Positions 1 through 9,459 are shown, numbered from the stretch's first letter. The stretch is 64,000 nucleotides of DNA from Branchipolynoe longqiensis (GCA_030323885.1 CM059192.1:62675593-62739592), one strand, 5' to 3'. The notes: a model not told the origin generated them from the letters alone. Made by a program: numbers and translations.

Positions 1-995
1 GTGGTCCGTGCGCAGGCCATCGATGATGTGCGGCACCCAAATGGGGGGGCGATGTCGAAGTACATTTCGTCGTTGAGTGTGATTCCGAGGAGTGGCACCG
101 ACAGGGGGCAGGTCCTGAGTTGTCGGTAGGCGCGGGCAAGGTCGATTGTCCAGATCCAGGCGCCTTGACCAATGCGGGTGACCTCGTCGGTGAGGTTCGT
201 GATGTTTGGAAGCGTGTCGGCGACGGGTCGACCTTGGTAGTGGCCTTTCCTTATTCCTGAGTTCACGCTGGCCCCCCTGGGGAAGCTGAGGTCGACGATG
301 ACCCGGCGCTCAGTAGTGTTCGTTGCCCGACTCATCATCGGGCTCGTCTGTGCACAGGGGAGGAAGGGTGGCTGGTTGAATGGGCCGAGGAGAGCGCCTC
401 GTGAGGTCTCTTCGTCGATATACTTCTTTATCCACTGGAGGTTCTCGGGGTCCTCGCGGTGGTTAGCTTTTGATGGAACTGGGGCCGTGTCTGCCGTGTA
501 GTCGACTGGCCATCCAAATTCGAGGAAGTCGAGGAGTTCTGTGTCGTGGTACGCGGCGAGCAGGTCCCTCCAGCGGTCGATCCTCAGCCCCGAGGGGACC
601 GGGATGCGTGCCACGACATGGTTTGGTAGTGCGGTCTCTCTCACTTGGTTGTATATGTATTGGTATATTTGGTTCACCCAGGCCGTGGGTACTGATGTGG
701 GCCAGAACTTGTCTAGCGTTGTCTTGTATGAGAGCGGTGTGTGGGGTGGATTGTATGGAGGGGGGGTGGCGCCACCGCAGTCATCCGTCACGTCGTCCAT
801 TTCTTCGGACGCATGTGCGCGTTGTTTGTAGGTCAGGAGTGCATCTGGCGGTTCGGTATCGTCTGTGGCGGGGTCGGTCCTATGGTCGTTGGTACGTGTG
901 GCGACGAATGGTTGAACGCATGCGACTGTGGATCCAGTCAGATGTTGTCGTGTGACAACGTCAGTGGTGGCAGTTATGGCGGGCCCATGCCAGTG
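1..995 (-). CDS. DIRS-like YR retrotransposon, reverse transcriptase region (partial, runs off left edge)
   Basis: One minus-strand frame stays open from 995 to base 1 (stop at 996-998). It reads RT-like protein. A segment near 560-610 (VPSGLRIDRWRDLLAAY) is followed by ERRVIVDLSFP (about 285-315) and TIDLARAYRQL (about 125-155), the latter matching the RT palm region before the catalytic DD box. The DD box itself would lie beyond the left edge. The order and wording parallel the RT at 55244-56210 in this window, for example VPSGIRVERWSELLSGSY and RRIITDLSFP, so this is the same broad YR-retroelement group. The first 100 or so residues are low-complexity linker. An intact enzyme would copy element RNA into DNA. 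The absence of stops over 331 codons suggests a fairly young copy. Confidence 0.8.
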
Positions 996-1640
996 CTATC
1001 ATCGGTGGTCGGGGGCGTGCCGGTAGGGGTCGGTGTGTTGTGGGGTGGAGTAGTTGTGCCGGCACATCCGGTTCCTCCTACCCGCAGTGTTCGGGTTGAT
1101 GGTGGGGAGGTTTGGTCGGTGTTGTCTGTGGCGGTGGTGCGTGTGTGGGCTGGTGTTGTGTCGGCAGGCATGGGAGGCGGGGTGGGGCTGAAGGCCAGCA
1201 GTAGGCAGTGGCGAATGCGCTCCATGGTGTCTCCTCCTACCCGGGGTGTTCGGGTTGTGGGTGGAGTCGTTTGGTGGTTGCCGTCTGTGATGTCCGGCAG
1301 AGGGTTATCGGTCGCCGGGTCTGTGGTGTCGGGTAGGCGAGCCCCGTAATGGTCGCTACGGGGGTCTTTAGTGGCGGCGGCGGTGCGTGTGTGGACTGAT
1401 GTTCTGTCGGTGGCGGCCTGCCGCGGGCGGTTATGTGGCCTTGGTAAGCTGTCGGCGCCGTGGGTGGGGGAAACGGTTGGAGGGTCGGGTGACGCGTCTG
1501 ACCCCACGTGGTTTTGGGTGGCGGTTGGTTTTGGTACCACTGGTGAGCTGCTCTTGCGGCTGGCGGGAAAGTTGTTTATGGTGTCTGGTGGTTTACAACT
1601 CTGCAGGGCAGGGGTGTCAAACTCCCTGAGGTTTTGATAT
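974..1640 (-). pseudogene. Pro/Thr-rich linker region upstream of the DIRS-like RT
   Basis: A minus-strand frame encodes Thr/Pro/Asp-rich low-complexity protein, in a different frame from the RT segment it adjoins, so a frameshift or a real gag/pol boundary lies near 975-1000. Two copies of a short motif (TRTLRVGG and TRTPRVGG) lie about 155 bp apart (near 1075-1110 and 1230-1270). A similar Pro/Thr-rich stretch sits at the same place in the element at 53485-57560. The region ends abruptly at about 1640 where the LINE begins. It could also be non-coding GC-rich leader. Confidence 0.4.
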
Positions 1641-3060
1641 ACCTGCAATCTACAACAATAGAGAATAAAAAGAGCCAAAGCCAGATATTTTTTCGTTGTA
1701 GTAAAAAGAAAAGCTGGTCAGATTATATATCAAAACTGAACACCCGAACACCCATTAAAAAATGTTGGGATATGATTAGAAGGATCAGAGGTAAAGGGGG
1801 AGGCGCAAGAATAAAACATCTTAATAAAAATGGCCAAAATATTTCAAATCCAAAGGATATCGCCAACCCCTTAGGTGAATCTATATCCCAGAACTCCTCT
1901 TCTGATAATTACACTCCTAAATTCCAACGAACAAAAGCAAGGCAAGAAAGAAATCATCTTAATTTTATTTCTCAGAATTTAGAAAATTATAATAAGCTTT
2001 TTTCCATGGAAGAATTACAAATTGCTCTGTTTAAATCTCACGACACACCACCTGGTCCAGATCAGATCCATTACCAAATTCTTAAACATATGCCAGCTGA
2101 AACCACACTGCGCCTCTTAGAAATATTCAGCACCATCTGGATGAGTAGTAACTTTCCCCCTTGCTGGAGCGAGGCCACAGTAATCCCCATACCCAAACCT
2201 GGAAAGGACTCCACCAATCCCAATAACTATCAACCAATAGCACTCACAAGCTGTGTATGTAAGACCATGGAACGCATGATCAATGAAAGGCTTGTTTGGT
2301 TTCTTGAAGAGGCTGCTATTATCTCTTCTTCTCAAGGTGGCTTTAGAAAGACCAGAAGCACCATGGACCATCTGGTATGCCTTGAGATATTTGTGAGAGA
2401 CGGTTTTATAAAGGGTGAACATGTCGTTGCACTTTTCTTTGACTTGGAGAAGGCATATGACACCACATGGAAATGTGGCATTATGAAAGACATCCAGGAT
2501 AGTGGATTGAGAGGCAGACTACCTCTTTTTATAGAACAATTTCTTTTAAATAGGGGTTTCCGAGTCCGTGTCGGAAGTACTCTCTCAGAAGCCTTTGACC
2601 AAGAAATGGGTGTACCCCAAGGGAGCATCTTATCGGTTACACTGTTCATAATCAAAATTAATAGCATTGTGGGTTGTGTCAGACCTGACATTGATAAATC
2701 TCTCTTTGTAGATGATTTCCACCTTTGTTACAGGTCTAGAAACATAACAGCTATAGAAAGAAAACTGCAACATCACCTGAACAGAGTAGCCGAATGGGCT
2801 GACGAAAATGGTTATAAATTCTTTCTCAGCAAAACTGTGTGTGTGCATTTCTGTCAACAGCGGGGTGTACACCCAGACCCAGAGATCTATCTCAACCAAA
2901 CACAGATTCCTGTGGTTGAAGAAACCAAATTCTTGGGTGTCAGTTTTGACAAGAAATTAAACTTTATTTCACACATTAAATATGTCAAAAAGAAATGTCA
3001 AAAAGCTCTAGACCTCCTGAGAGTTGTTGCTCATACCAATTGTGGGGGGGGTGACGCGCC
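1640..3060 (+). pseudogene. LINE reverse transcriptase, N-terminal and palm segment
   Basis: The frame contains the standard LINE RT blocks in order: TPPGPDQIHYQILKHMP, NNYQPIALTSCVCKTMERM, SSQGGFRKTRSTMDHLV, FFDLEKAYDTTW, MGVPQGSILSVTLF, SLFVDDF (catalytic box, normally F/Y-A-D-D, here F-V-D-D) and TKFLGVSFD. Homology is lost near 3045-3060 beside a run of seven G, where the true frame shifts. The continuation in the other frame (about 3061-3540) begins with an in-frame TGA at 3091-3093. With FVDD in place of FADD the enzyme may already have been weakened. Confidence 0.85.
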
Positions 3061-3540
3061 AATCTTCTTTCTCTCTATCGTGCACTGCTCTGATCAAAGC
3101 TCGATTATGGCTCCATGGTCTATGGATCAGCCAGACCGTCGTACATCCAAATGCTGAAACCCATTCAAAATCAAGGACTCAGACTCTGTCTTGGAGCACT
3201 TCGAACTTCGCCAGAGGAGAGTCTTAGTGTAGAAGTAGAGGAACCTCCACTTGCGCTGAGAAGAGAAAAGCTTGCTCTACAGTATGTGTCTAAGATCGCA
3301 GCAAATCCCAGCAACCCTGCCTATGACGGAATTTTCAACCCAAGGAATGAAACACTCTTTGCTAATAAACCCAAGGCCATTCCAACTTTCGGTATACGTA
3401 TTACGGAATCATTAGAAACACTCGAGTTTGATGTAGATAACATTGCAAAATTCCAATATCCAGACACACCACCTTGGACATATGCTGTCAATGTGAACTT
3501 GGCATCTATGAAGCAAGGAAAGACTCAACTGACCCTCTGA
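3061..3540 (+). pseudogene. LINE polyprotein, RT thumb/connection segment
   Basis: This continues the LINE protein after a frameshift. It reads SLYRALL, TGA (3091-3093), SKLDYGSMVYGSARPSYIQM, then RLCLGALRTSP and PPLALRREKLALQY, the usual block between RT and RNase H in I/Jockey-type LINEs. A second frameshift near 3495-3515 moves the reading frame to the RNase H segment that overlaps its end. Confidence 0.8.
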
Positions 3541-4064
3541 TCTACAACAGTATGTTCAGGGAGGTTAAAGAGATACATTCTGATCATAAGTTCATCTACA
3601 CCGATGGTTCTTATGAGGATGACAAGGCTGCAGCGGCTGCAGCGGCTGCAGCGGCTGCAGCGGCAGCTGTCATGGGGAAGCGCACCTTCTCGGAGCGATT
3701 ACCAAAGGGTGCTTCGATATATTCAGCAGAGCTTGATGCCATATTCTTAGCAATGGACCATGTAGAAACCTCTTCCTATAGACAATTTGTGATATGTTCG
3801 GATTCAAAATCATGCCTACAAGCTATTCAAAGCAAGGATTGGAAGAATCCTCTGATCCGCAAGATTTTAGAAAGGTTACATTATTTATGTTCAGAACTTC
3901 ACAAAACTGTGCTATTTTATTGGGTACCGAGTCATGTTGCCATTCGAAGAAATGAGGCTGCAGATATGGCTGCCAAAGAAGCTCTCGACAAACACATTAC
4001 ACCTCTTCCCATTCCTCACACGCACCTCAAAAGGCACAACAGTGTACTCATAAGGAAAAAGTAG
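3474..4064 (+). pseudogene. LINE RNase H domain interrupted by a poly-alanine tract
   Basis: RNase H motifs are visible: IYTDGSYEDD (first catalytic Asp), SAELDAIFLAMDHV (catalytic Glu), ICSDSKSCLQAI (second Asp) and WVPSHVAIRRNEAAD (His and last Asp region). Between the first Asp strand and AAVMGKRTFS lies a run of about 15 Ala codons from a GCAGCGGCT-type repeat (about 3629-3668). The frame ends in an in-frame TAG at 4062-4064, after which the same frame carries on to the zinc knuckle. Confidence 0.8.
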
Positions 4065-4418
4065 CAATTACAATGGGATGAAGCTGTCATGAACAAGCTT
4101 CGTGCAATTCAGCCCACCCTTGGCAAATTTTCAGGTGCTTGTCATAGAAATAGATGCGAAGAGACCCTTGTTGCACGTAAGCGAATTGGACATAGCTATT
4201 TGACTTATAGTTACCTTTTTAAAGCAGAAGACCAGCCAGAATGCATACCATGTGGAGTGCCTCTGACTGTGAAACATATTTTGATTGAATGCCTTGACTT
4301 TGCAAATGTTCGAGCACAGTATTTTAATGTAGCAAGTATGAAATGTTTATTTGACACTGTTAGTACTGCCTTAGTTTTATCATTTTTAAAGCACATTGGA
4401 CTGTTTAAACGGTTTTAA
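4065..4418 (+). pseudogene. LINE C-terminal CCHC-type knuckle region
   Basis: In the same frame as the RNase H segment, after the TAG at 4062-4064. It contains CIPCGVPLTVKHILIEC (Cys-x2-Cys, His, Cys), the C-terminal zinc-binding motif of I-like LINEs, and stops at 4416-4418. The 3' UTR is about 70 bp and ends in ATTC repeats near 4470-4490. Confidence 0.75.
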
Positions 4419-4667
4419 GACATTTTAATGGCATTGTATAGCCCTTAGTGTGCTGGTATGTCGTTAAGCATTTATTCATTCATTCATTGCAAGCACATGT
4501 GCTTTGTGCAGGTTTGTTTTGCTTTTAAAATTCCCACAATGCACCGTGATGCTGGAATTACGAACTGGTCTATTGTAAAAATTGTATTTATGTAAGCATG
4601 ATTAAAGGCCCAGTCACACCTTACCGGACTGGTACTGTATGGCGATGTCCGGTACATGTCTGGTACC

Positions 4668-4794
4668 TGTAAGATATATGGGTCAACCGGGTACACGAGG
4701 GAACCAGCTGCGACTGGTAGGTTGCCTAGGAAACTGTGGATAGAATAAACGTCAGTCACTAACTGGAACTCGAAGTGTCGACTCGTACTTTATA
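4668..4794 (+). repeat. 5' LTR of the Gypsy element
   Basis: 127 bp starting TGTAAGATATATGGG and ending CTTTATA. It is identical to the copy at 8104-8230 except that the last bases read TATA rather than TACA. It is very short for an LTR. It contains AATAAA (about 4744-4749), a possible polyadenylation signal. Confidence 0.9.
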
Positions 4795-4810
4795 TGGTGT
4801 CAGATGTGGC
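4795..4810 (+). promoter_or_regulatory. Primer binding site (candidate)
   Basis: TGGTGTCAGATGTGG begins immediately after the LTR. Gypsy elements often carry a TGG-starting sequence here that pairs with the 3' end of a host tRNA. The tRNA species was not determined. Confidence 0.6.
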
Positions 4811-4825
4811 TTGCCTTCAGGGATT

Positions 4826-5392
4826 ATGGCATTATCTGGATTAAAACCCCCGATGCCACTCAACCTAGAGGGCAATCTCACTCTGAACTGGTATCAATGG
4901 ATTGATTCATACAAGATTTATGCGACAGCGGCCGGAGTAAGTAACAAGTCGGAGAAAGTCCAGTGCTGCGTGTTTTTACACGTAGCAGGGGCTGAAGCAC
5001 AGAAGATACATCGCACATTGGATATAAATACAGCTGATCGGGACAAGATAGAAATTTTAATTGCGGCTTTCAAAAAATATTGCGAAGGTAAGACGAACAT
5101 TACGGTGGTCAGATACCAGTTTAATACGCTCAACCAGACAAACGAAGGAATGGACACGTACATCAGAACGCTTCGAAATCGAGTGTCTTTTTGTCAATAT
5201 GGTGCTCTCGAGGACTCATTATTATGTGATAGACTTGTATGTGGCATCAAAAGCAAAAACCTCCGAGATCGTTTATTGCAGACTAACAATTTGTCATTGG
5301 ATATGTGCATTAATATGTGTCGGTTGAGTGAGCACAGATCAGAGTTGTTAACAGATGTGTCGTATAATGTGTCACTGAAAATGTCGATATGA
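4826..5392 (+). CDS. Gypsy gag (capsid) protein
   Basis: The first ATG after the primer site is at 4826. The frame is also open upstream through the LTR end, so the real start is a choice. The protein (about 188 residues) has the retrotransposon gag pattern: NLTLNWYQWIDSYKIY near the N-terminus, VQCCVFLHVAGAEAQKI, a basic helix-rich middle, and TYIRTLRNRVSFC. It would form the particle that packages element RNA. The stop (TGA 5390-5392) overlaps the next ATG (5389), leaving the nucleocapsid-protease frame one base off. Either a programmed -1 shift or a mutation links them. Confidence 0.8.
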   Translation: MALSGLKPPMPLNLEGNLTLNWYQWIDSYKIYATAAGVSNKSEKVQCCVFLHVAGAEAQKIHRTLDINTADRDKIEILIAAFKKYCEGKTNITVVRYQFNTLNQTNEGMDTYIRTLRNRVSFCQYGALEDSLLCDRLVCGIKSKNLRDRLLQTNNLSLDMCINMCRLSEHRSELLTDVSYNVSLKMSI

Positions 5393-6114
5393 TTTCCAAA
5401 GTAAATCACGGCATGACGTCACAGCGCCAGCCGGCGCCATGGAGACGGACGACACATCAACAACAAATGTCTTCACATTCCAGTTTATCTGGTCCGAAGT
5501 GTTTTAATTGTGGATACAAACACTTACAAGGACGATGCCCAGCAAAAGACAAGCAATGCATTGCTTGTGGACGAAGTGGACATTTTATTAAAATGTGTAA
5601 AAGTAATGCGAATCGACGTACAGTAGTCAATGAAGTGGGCGTCGATCGAAACGATGACACGATACAGTGGATACGTAGGGACGAGGGAGATGACGTCACA
5701 CACGATCTGTTCGTGGGTACACTGAACGACAACGATGCAGATAAGGATAGTCTATGGTATGCCAATATCGTAGTAAACGGCCAAGTGATCAAGTTCAAGC
5801 TGGACACGGGATCGCAGGCAAACATCATTCCAAGAGAGGTTTATGACAAAATTGGTGGGTTGGCGTTATCACCATCACGTTGTCACCTCGTGACATATTC
5901 AGGTCAGCGAATCCCGCCGATGGGGGAGTCATGGATCGAAATCCGTGGTCATCCATTAAAATTCCAAGTCACAAAAGAAGGGAGCCCCCTTCTAGGAAAG
6001 TGTGCGTGTGTCGAACTGAATTTGATTACGAGAGTGGATTCCATATCAGACGTAATGGACCAAGAATCAAGTGCTGATGAACTGACACACTGTCACGGGC
6101 ACACACAACACTAA
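5389..6114 (+). CDS. Gypsy nucleocapsid zinc knuckles and aspartic protease
   Basis: Two CCHC knuckles lie at about residues 38-70 (CFNCGYKHLQGRC and CIACGRSGHFIKMC). The protease follows with FKLDTGSQANIIP (catalytic DTG, about residue 137) and the flap/second lobe ending in LLGKCACVELNLITRVDS. The frame should run on into RT but meets TAA at 6112-6114. Just before that stop, another frame reads DTLSRAH, the normal end of Gypsy RNase H. So the RT-RNase H coding block has been removed between about 6050 and 6085. Confidence 0.85.
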   Translation: MISKVNHGMTSQRQPAPWRRTTHQQQMSSHSSLSGPKCFNCGYKHLQGRCPAKDKQCIACGRSGHFIKMCKSNANRRTVVNEVGVDRNDDTIQWIRRDEGDDVTHDLFVGTLNDNDADKDSLWYANIVVNGQVIKFKLDTGSQANIIPREVYDKIGGLALSPSRCHLVTYSGQRIPPMGESWIEIRGHPLKFQVTKEGSPLLGKCACVELNLITRVDSISDVMDQESSADELTHCHGHTQH

Positions 6115-6384
6115 CGAGCCCTGATGACTTATTCGACAACGACATAACGGTGGCAGCAGTGGACATAGAGCATAACATTATGAACAGAATCAAAACAGAG
6201 GTGGCAAAAGACAACGCTTTACAGAAAATTATAGTATTAACAAGAGAGGGGTGGCCCAAACATAACAGGGGTTTGCACCCCAGTATAAAACCATTTTTTT
6301 ACGTACAGATCTAACATCACAATACACGACGACATTTTACTCAAAGATAACCGCATTATTATCCCTAAAGCCCTACAAAAAGAA
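6082..6384 (+). pseudogene. Gypsy RNase H tail and RNase H-integrase linker
   Basis: From 6082 a frame reads DTLSRAH, then DDLFDNDITVAAVDIEHNI, closely parallel to LSRAHSAH and DLFDDTLSVAAVDMQSS of the Gypsy relic at 24090-24180. It breaks in a T-run near 6294-6301; the other frame continues as IHDDILLKDNRIIIPKALQ into the integrase. One small indel accounts for the break. Confidence 0.75.
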
Positions 6385-7140
6385 ATGTTAAACAGGGTAC
6401 ACGAGTCACATCTGGGTGTGGTACGATGTAAACAATTGGCACGTGATACCATTTTTTGGCCTGGGTTAGGTAATCACATTGAAGACATGGTGTCACGCTG
6501 CCAAATATGTCAGGGATTACGAAATAAACAAACCGCTGAACCTTTGATAAGCCATGAAGTAATAGATATACCGTACTATAAGATTGGGGTGGACCTGTTC
6601 TATGTTGAACACACAACATATTTGCTATTGGTGGATTACTACACAAAATTCCCAGAAGTGATAGAGTTGACAAGTACAACAAGTATGTCTATAATTGATG
6701 CTATGAGGCAGGTATTTGGTAGGTACGGGATACCAAAATACGTAATTTCAGATAATGGACCTCAATTCAGTAGTGCTGAGTATTTGCGCTTTGCAAATGA
6801 ATATGAATTTATTCCGGTCTTTTCAAATCCAATGTTCCCCCAAAGTAACGGTCAGGTTGAGAGATATGTACAAACTATTAAACGTATGATTAAAAAATCA
6901 GTGCTTGACAAAAAAGACATTAACATTGCCTTGCTAAATTACAGAAATACAACCTTGCAAGGCATGGGTGCCTCTCCAGCTAAATTATTAATGTCTCGAA
7001 CACTCAGATCAAAAATTCCGATTTTGGAGAAACAATTGAGGCCACAGCCACAACTATCGAAGAGAAACGAAATACATCATTCACAACAAATACAAAAAAT
7101 GATACAAGTGCAGGTCCGGAACACAAATTATTGGGAATAG
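6310..7140 (+). CDS. Gypsy integrase (zinc-binding N-terminus and DDE core)
   Basis: The HHCC domain is present (HESHLGVVRCKQLARDTIFW, then CQICQ). The DDE core follows: VDLFYVEHTTYLLLVDYYTK (first Asp), YVISDNGPQFSS (second Asp) and MFPQSNGQVERYVQTIK (catalytic Glu). This enzyme would insert element DNA into the chromosome. The frame is open from about 6310 (coding sense upstream of the 6385 ATG) to TAG at 7138-7140, where a frameshift near 7080-7115 passes the reading to the C-terminal segment. Confidence 0.85.
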   Translation, partial: SNITIHDDILLKDNRIIIPKALQKEMLNRVHESHLGVVRCKQLARDTIFWPGLGNHIEDMVSRCQICQGLRNKQTAEPLISHEVIDIPYYKIGVDLFYVEHTTYLLLVDYYTKFPEVIELTSTTSMSIIDAMRQVFGRYGIPKYVISDNGPQFSSAEYLRFANEYEFIPVFSNPMFPQSNGQVERYVQTIKRMIKKSVLDKKDINIALLNYRNTTLQGMGASPAKLLMSRTLRSKIPILEKQLRPQPQLSKRNEIHHSQQIQKMIQVQVRNTNYWE

Positions 7141-7355
7141 GAGAACGGGTACGTTATCTGGACCACAGAGGCGAATGGCAATCTGGTAAAATTGTGAAGG
7201 CAAATACACCTGGTCCACGGGATTACGTTATTGTAAATAAACAACATCATTTCATAAAAAGAAATCGCCGACACATGTTTAAATCAAAAAATGTTGATGA
7301 AAAAACCCAGCTCCCCAAAGACAAAGGATATACAGACAATTCCATATACCAGTAG
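7107..7355 (+). CDS. Integrase C-terminal segment
   Basis: Overlapping the end of the core frame, this frame reads LGIGERVRYLDHRGEWQSG, then GPRDYVIVN and IKRNRRHMF, the SH3-like DNA-binding tail common in Gypsy integrases. It is a continuation of the integrase, not a separate gene. It stops at 7353-7355. Confidence 0.7.
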   Translation, partial: SAGPEHKLLGIGERVRYLDHRGEWQSGKIVKANTPGPRDYVIVNKQHHFIKRNRRHMFKSKNVDEKTQLPKDKGYTDNSIYQ

Positions 7356-8103
7356 ATACGGCCGGGATATTCGCCCGGTTAACAGAATGGGTTTTTGAGT
7401 CCAAGTTCACTCATTTGCATGTCTGGTGGTGTCAATAGACAATTGGTCAAGTTTGAACATGTTACTTAAGTACAGTGCATATTAACTATAGAAGTTAAGT
7501 CAATGCTAATCATTCAAGGTTTACAAAACGAATAAAATCTGGAATGGATTTCACACCACACCGAAATTGATGTATACTGATGTGTATATACCCAGCAATT
7601 AAATTAAATTAACCACGTGTTGTATCACGAGATGTTAGAACATAAAATAAGATAATGTTTAAGTAACTTCAATAATTAAAACATAAATAATACAACATTA
7701 TACTGAACGCTATAATCAAGTGTACAGATAATCAATATTTATTAGAGTAATTACATTGTGCATGTCAGCTAAAGTTACATATTATCACTTGTTATCGCAT
7801 ACTGTCATCAAAACATAAAGTTGTTCGAGTTGTTAATAGTTATAAAGTTATTGTAAGCGTGTAAGATGTTGTTTCTTGTATCAATGGATATTCCTGTGTT
7901 AATGGAGACTCACACGTATCTCTACCGTTATCAAATAAATGCTCTTGGACTGTTAACATTTATGGGGGGAGGTAGTCGATATTTATTGTATTTATCATCT
8001 GTTGTAACTTATTAGATTTGTTGCATGATGTAAGTTATTGTATTTATCATATTTATTGTATGTGGGGAGTTGTTGTAGTCCATGAATTCTGATGAAAGGG
8101 AGA
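7356..8103 (+). other. Gypsy 3' untranslated region
   Basis: About 750 bp of AT-rich sequence without a convincing open frame, ending in a purine-rich stretch (GATGAAAGGGAGA) that would prime plus-strand synthesis. No envelope-like gene is seen. Confidence 0.6.
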
Positions 8104-8230
8104 TGTAAGATATATGGGTCAACCGGGTACACGAGGGAACCAGCTGCGACTGGTAGGTTGCCTAGGAAACTGTGGATAGAATAAACGTCAGTCACTAACT
8201 GGAACTCGAAGTGTCGACTCGTACTTTACA
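8104..8230 (+). repeat. 3' LTR of the Gypsy element
   Basis: 127 bp, TGTAAG to TTTACA, matching the 5' LTR except at one end base. It is followed by the target repeat GTACC (8231-8235) and then MITE sequence (GTCCGGTAC repeats). Confidence 0.9.
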
Positions 8231-8585
8231 GTACCCATCCGGCGGTGTCCGGTACAAGTTTTGAACATGCAGAAAACTTCTACCGGACACCGCCGGACTG
8301 AAGTGTCCGGTTGGTGTCCGGTGTGTCCGGGACATGTACGGTACCCATCCGGTACCCATCCGTACATGTCTGGTACCCATCCGTTGCTGTCCGGTTTGTC
8401 TGTTTTGTCAGGTACATGTCCGGTACCCATCCGTTACGTGTCCGGTTCTCATTCGGTTTTCGTCCGGTACATGTACGGTACTTGTCCGGTCACCCGGCGG
8501 CAATTGACCCAATCCCGCTCCATTTCAATACATTTTGTGTACCGGAGAGCACCGGACTAGAAAATTCTATGTCCGGTGATCTCCA

Positions 8586-8933
8586 GATGGGGTGGCCGAG
8601 TGGGTTGGAGCGTCCGTCTCCCGTGCTGGTAGATCGTGGGGTCGTGGGTTCGAGTCCCAGTCGAGTCAAACCAATGACTTTAAAATTGATACTTGTCGCT
8701 TCCTAGCCAGGCGCTCGGCATTATTAGGATAGGGCAAGGACTGGTGTGCTCAGTGTCAGGAAATGTGACTGAGTGGGATAGCAGGTCATGGTGCCGGGGG
8801 CCTGGTTTCCCAGTGGGACAGCACTATAAAGTCGCCATGAGTGCGCACTGTCACAAGTCGGTACCCGTCCTGATATGACCTTAAATGTTGCTAGGACGTA
8901 AAACAACAAACAAACAACAACAACCGGACTGAG
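8586..8933 (+). mobile_element. tRNA-headed SINE, full-length copy
   Basis: The head contains RNA polymerase III box A (TGGCCGAGTGG, 8594-8604) and box B (GGGTTCGAGTCCC, about 8646-8658), resembling a class II (Leu/Ser) tRNA but without a proper cloverleaf. The body runs from GCCAGGCGCTCGGCATTATT to CAGCACTATAAAGTCGCC, and the tail reads GTTGCTAGGACGTAAAACAAC with AAC repeats. At least five other copies or fragments in the window share body and tail. It lies inside the MITE at 4606-8971. Confidence 0.85.
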
Positions 8934-8975
8934 GTCTCCACTACTCAGTCCGGTACGGTGTGACAGGCACTTTAG

Positions 8976-9459
8976 CCACATTTATTTTTATATAAGGGGG
9001 ATCCCTCACAAGATGGATTAATTGATTATTTTTAATTTCATGCCTGTCACAGCAAGGGCCATTATTCACTGTGATCACTCACAAGAAGGATAGGGGAACA
9101 GGTCAAATTTTGTCAAAGATACTAGACTATATCTCTAAGAAAAGCCAGTACAACTATCTCTATCATTATATACCATTTTCAGCGCATGTGCAGTCGAAAT
9201 TACGAACTGGACTATCGCAAAGATGTTTTCATTAGGATTAATCCATCTTGATCCTCCTTGAATCAATTTTATCCCCCCAGATCTGGTAGAAGTTCAAAAT
9301 CAAACATATAGCTGCCATGCTTGGGGTGATAAATGCTACAAAGCATGGGGGGTTTGCGATTTCCAGGGGGGTTTGTGATTTCCTAGTAGATCGCCAACCC
9401 CAGGATGTGCAATTTCCAGGGGTTTGCGATTTCCTGCCACACCAGCACCAGAGGCGCCC
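8976..9459. other. Non-coding stretch with GGGGTTTGCGATTTCC repeats
   Basis: No gene is seen. At 9347-9440 a unit close to GGGGTTTGCGATTTCC occurs three times, and a related CAATTTCC copy lies near 9409. A segment near 9205-9215 (AATTACGAACTGG) repeats one at 4556-4568, hinting at a related dispersed repeat on both sides of the MITE. Confidence 0.4.

Larger units (their letters stand above)
1640..4490 (+). mobile_element. LINE (non-LTR retrotransposon), RT + RNase H + C-terminal zinc knuckle, 5' truncated
   Basis: The order RT (about 2020-2960), RNase H (about 3590-3990) and a CCHC knuckle (about 4240-4290), with a tail of ATTC repeats (about 4470-4490), is that of an I/Nimb-type LINE. There is no endonuclease domain, and the 5' end meets DIRS sequence at about 1640, as expected when target-primed reverse transcription stops early. 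The base composition is AT-richer than the GC-rich DIRS DNA to its left. Several frameshifts and stops make it inactive. The exact clade is an inference. Confidence 0.85.
4668..8230 (+). mobile_element. Gypsy-type LTR retrotransposon lacking RT and RNase H
   Basis: It is bounded by two 127-bp LTRs that match except at the penultimate position, and by 5-bp target repeats GTACC (4663-4667, 8231-8235). A primer-binding-site candidate (TGGTGTCAGATGTGG) starts directly at 4795, and a polypurine tract (GAAAGGGAGA) lies just before 8104. Between them are gag, two CCHC knuckles, an aspartic protease and integrase in order. The RT-RNase H block between protease and integrase is absent, and only the last residues of RNase H (DTLSRAH, about 6082-6102) remain. 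LTR agreement implies recent insertion, though frameshifts are present. Confidence 0.9.
4606..8971. mobile_element. TTAA-type MITE, split by a Gypsy element and a SINE
   Basis: The left end after TTAA (4602-4605) reads AGGCCCAGTCACACC; the right end, reverse complemented, reads AGTGCCTGTCACACC next to TTAG (8972-8975, an altered TTAA). Both continue as (C/G)TTACCGGACTG-like sequence rich in GTCCGGTAC subterminal repeats. Without the two inserts the element would be about 450 bp, close to the 573-bp related copy at 21923-22495. No transposase is encoded, so it would be moved in trans by a TTAA-cutting enzyme (piggyBac or Kolobok type, inferred from the target site). Confidence 0.8.

Noticed and set aside
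4430..4490. LINE and SINE sharing a 3' end, making the LINE the SINE's partner
   Set aside because: Only a short GTCGTTAA against GACGTAAA resemblance; too little to claim.
5389..5392. Programmed frameshift between Gypsy gag and protease
   Set aside because: The 4-base overlap fits, but no clear slippery heptamer is seen and other indels in the element make a mutation as likely.
8590..8665. Possible tRNA gene
   Set aside because: Box A and box B are present but the cloverleaf is poor, and the head continues into the SINE body found in several copies.
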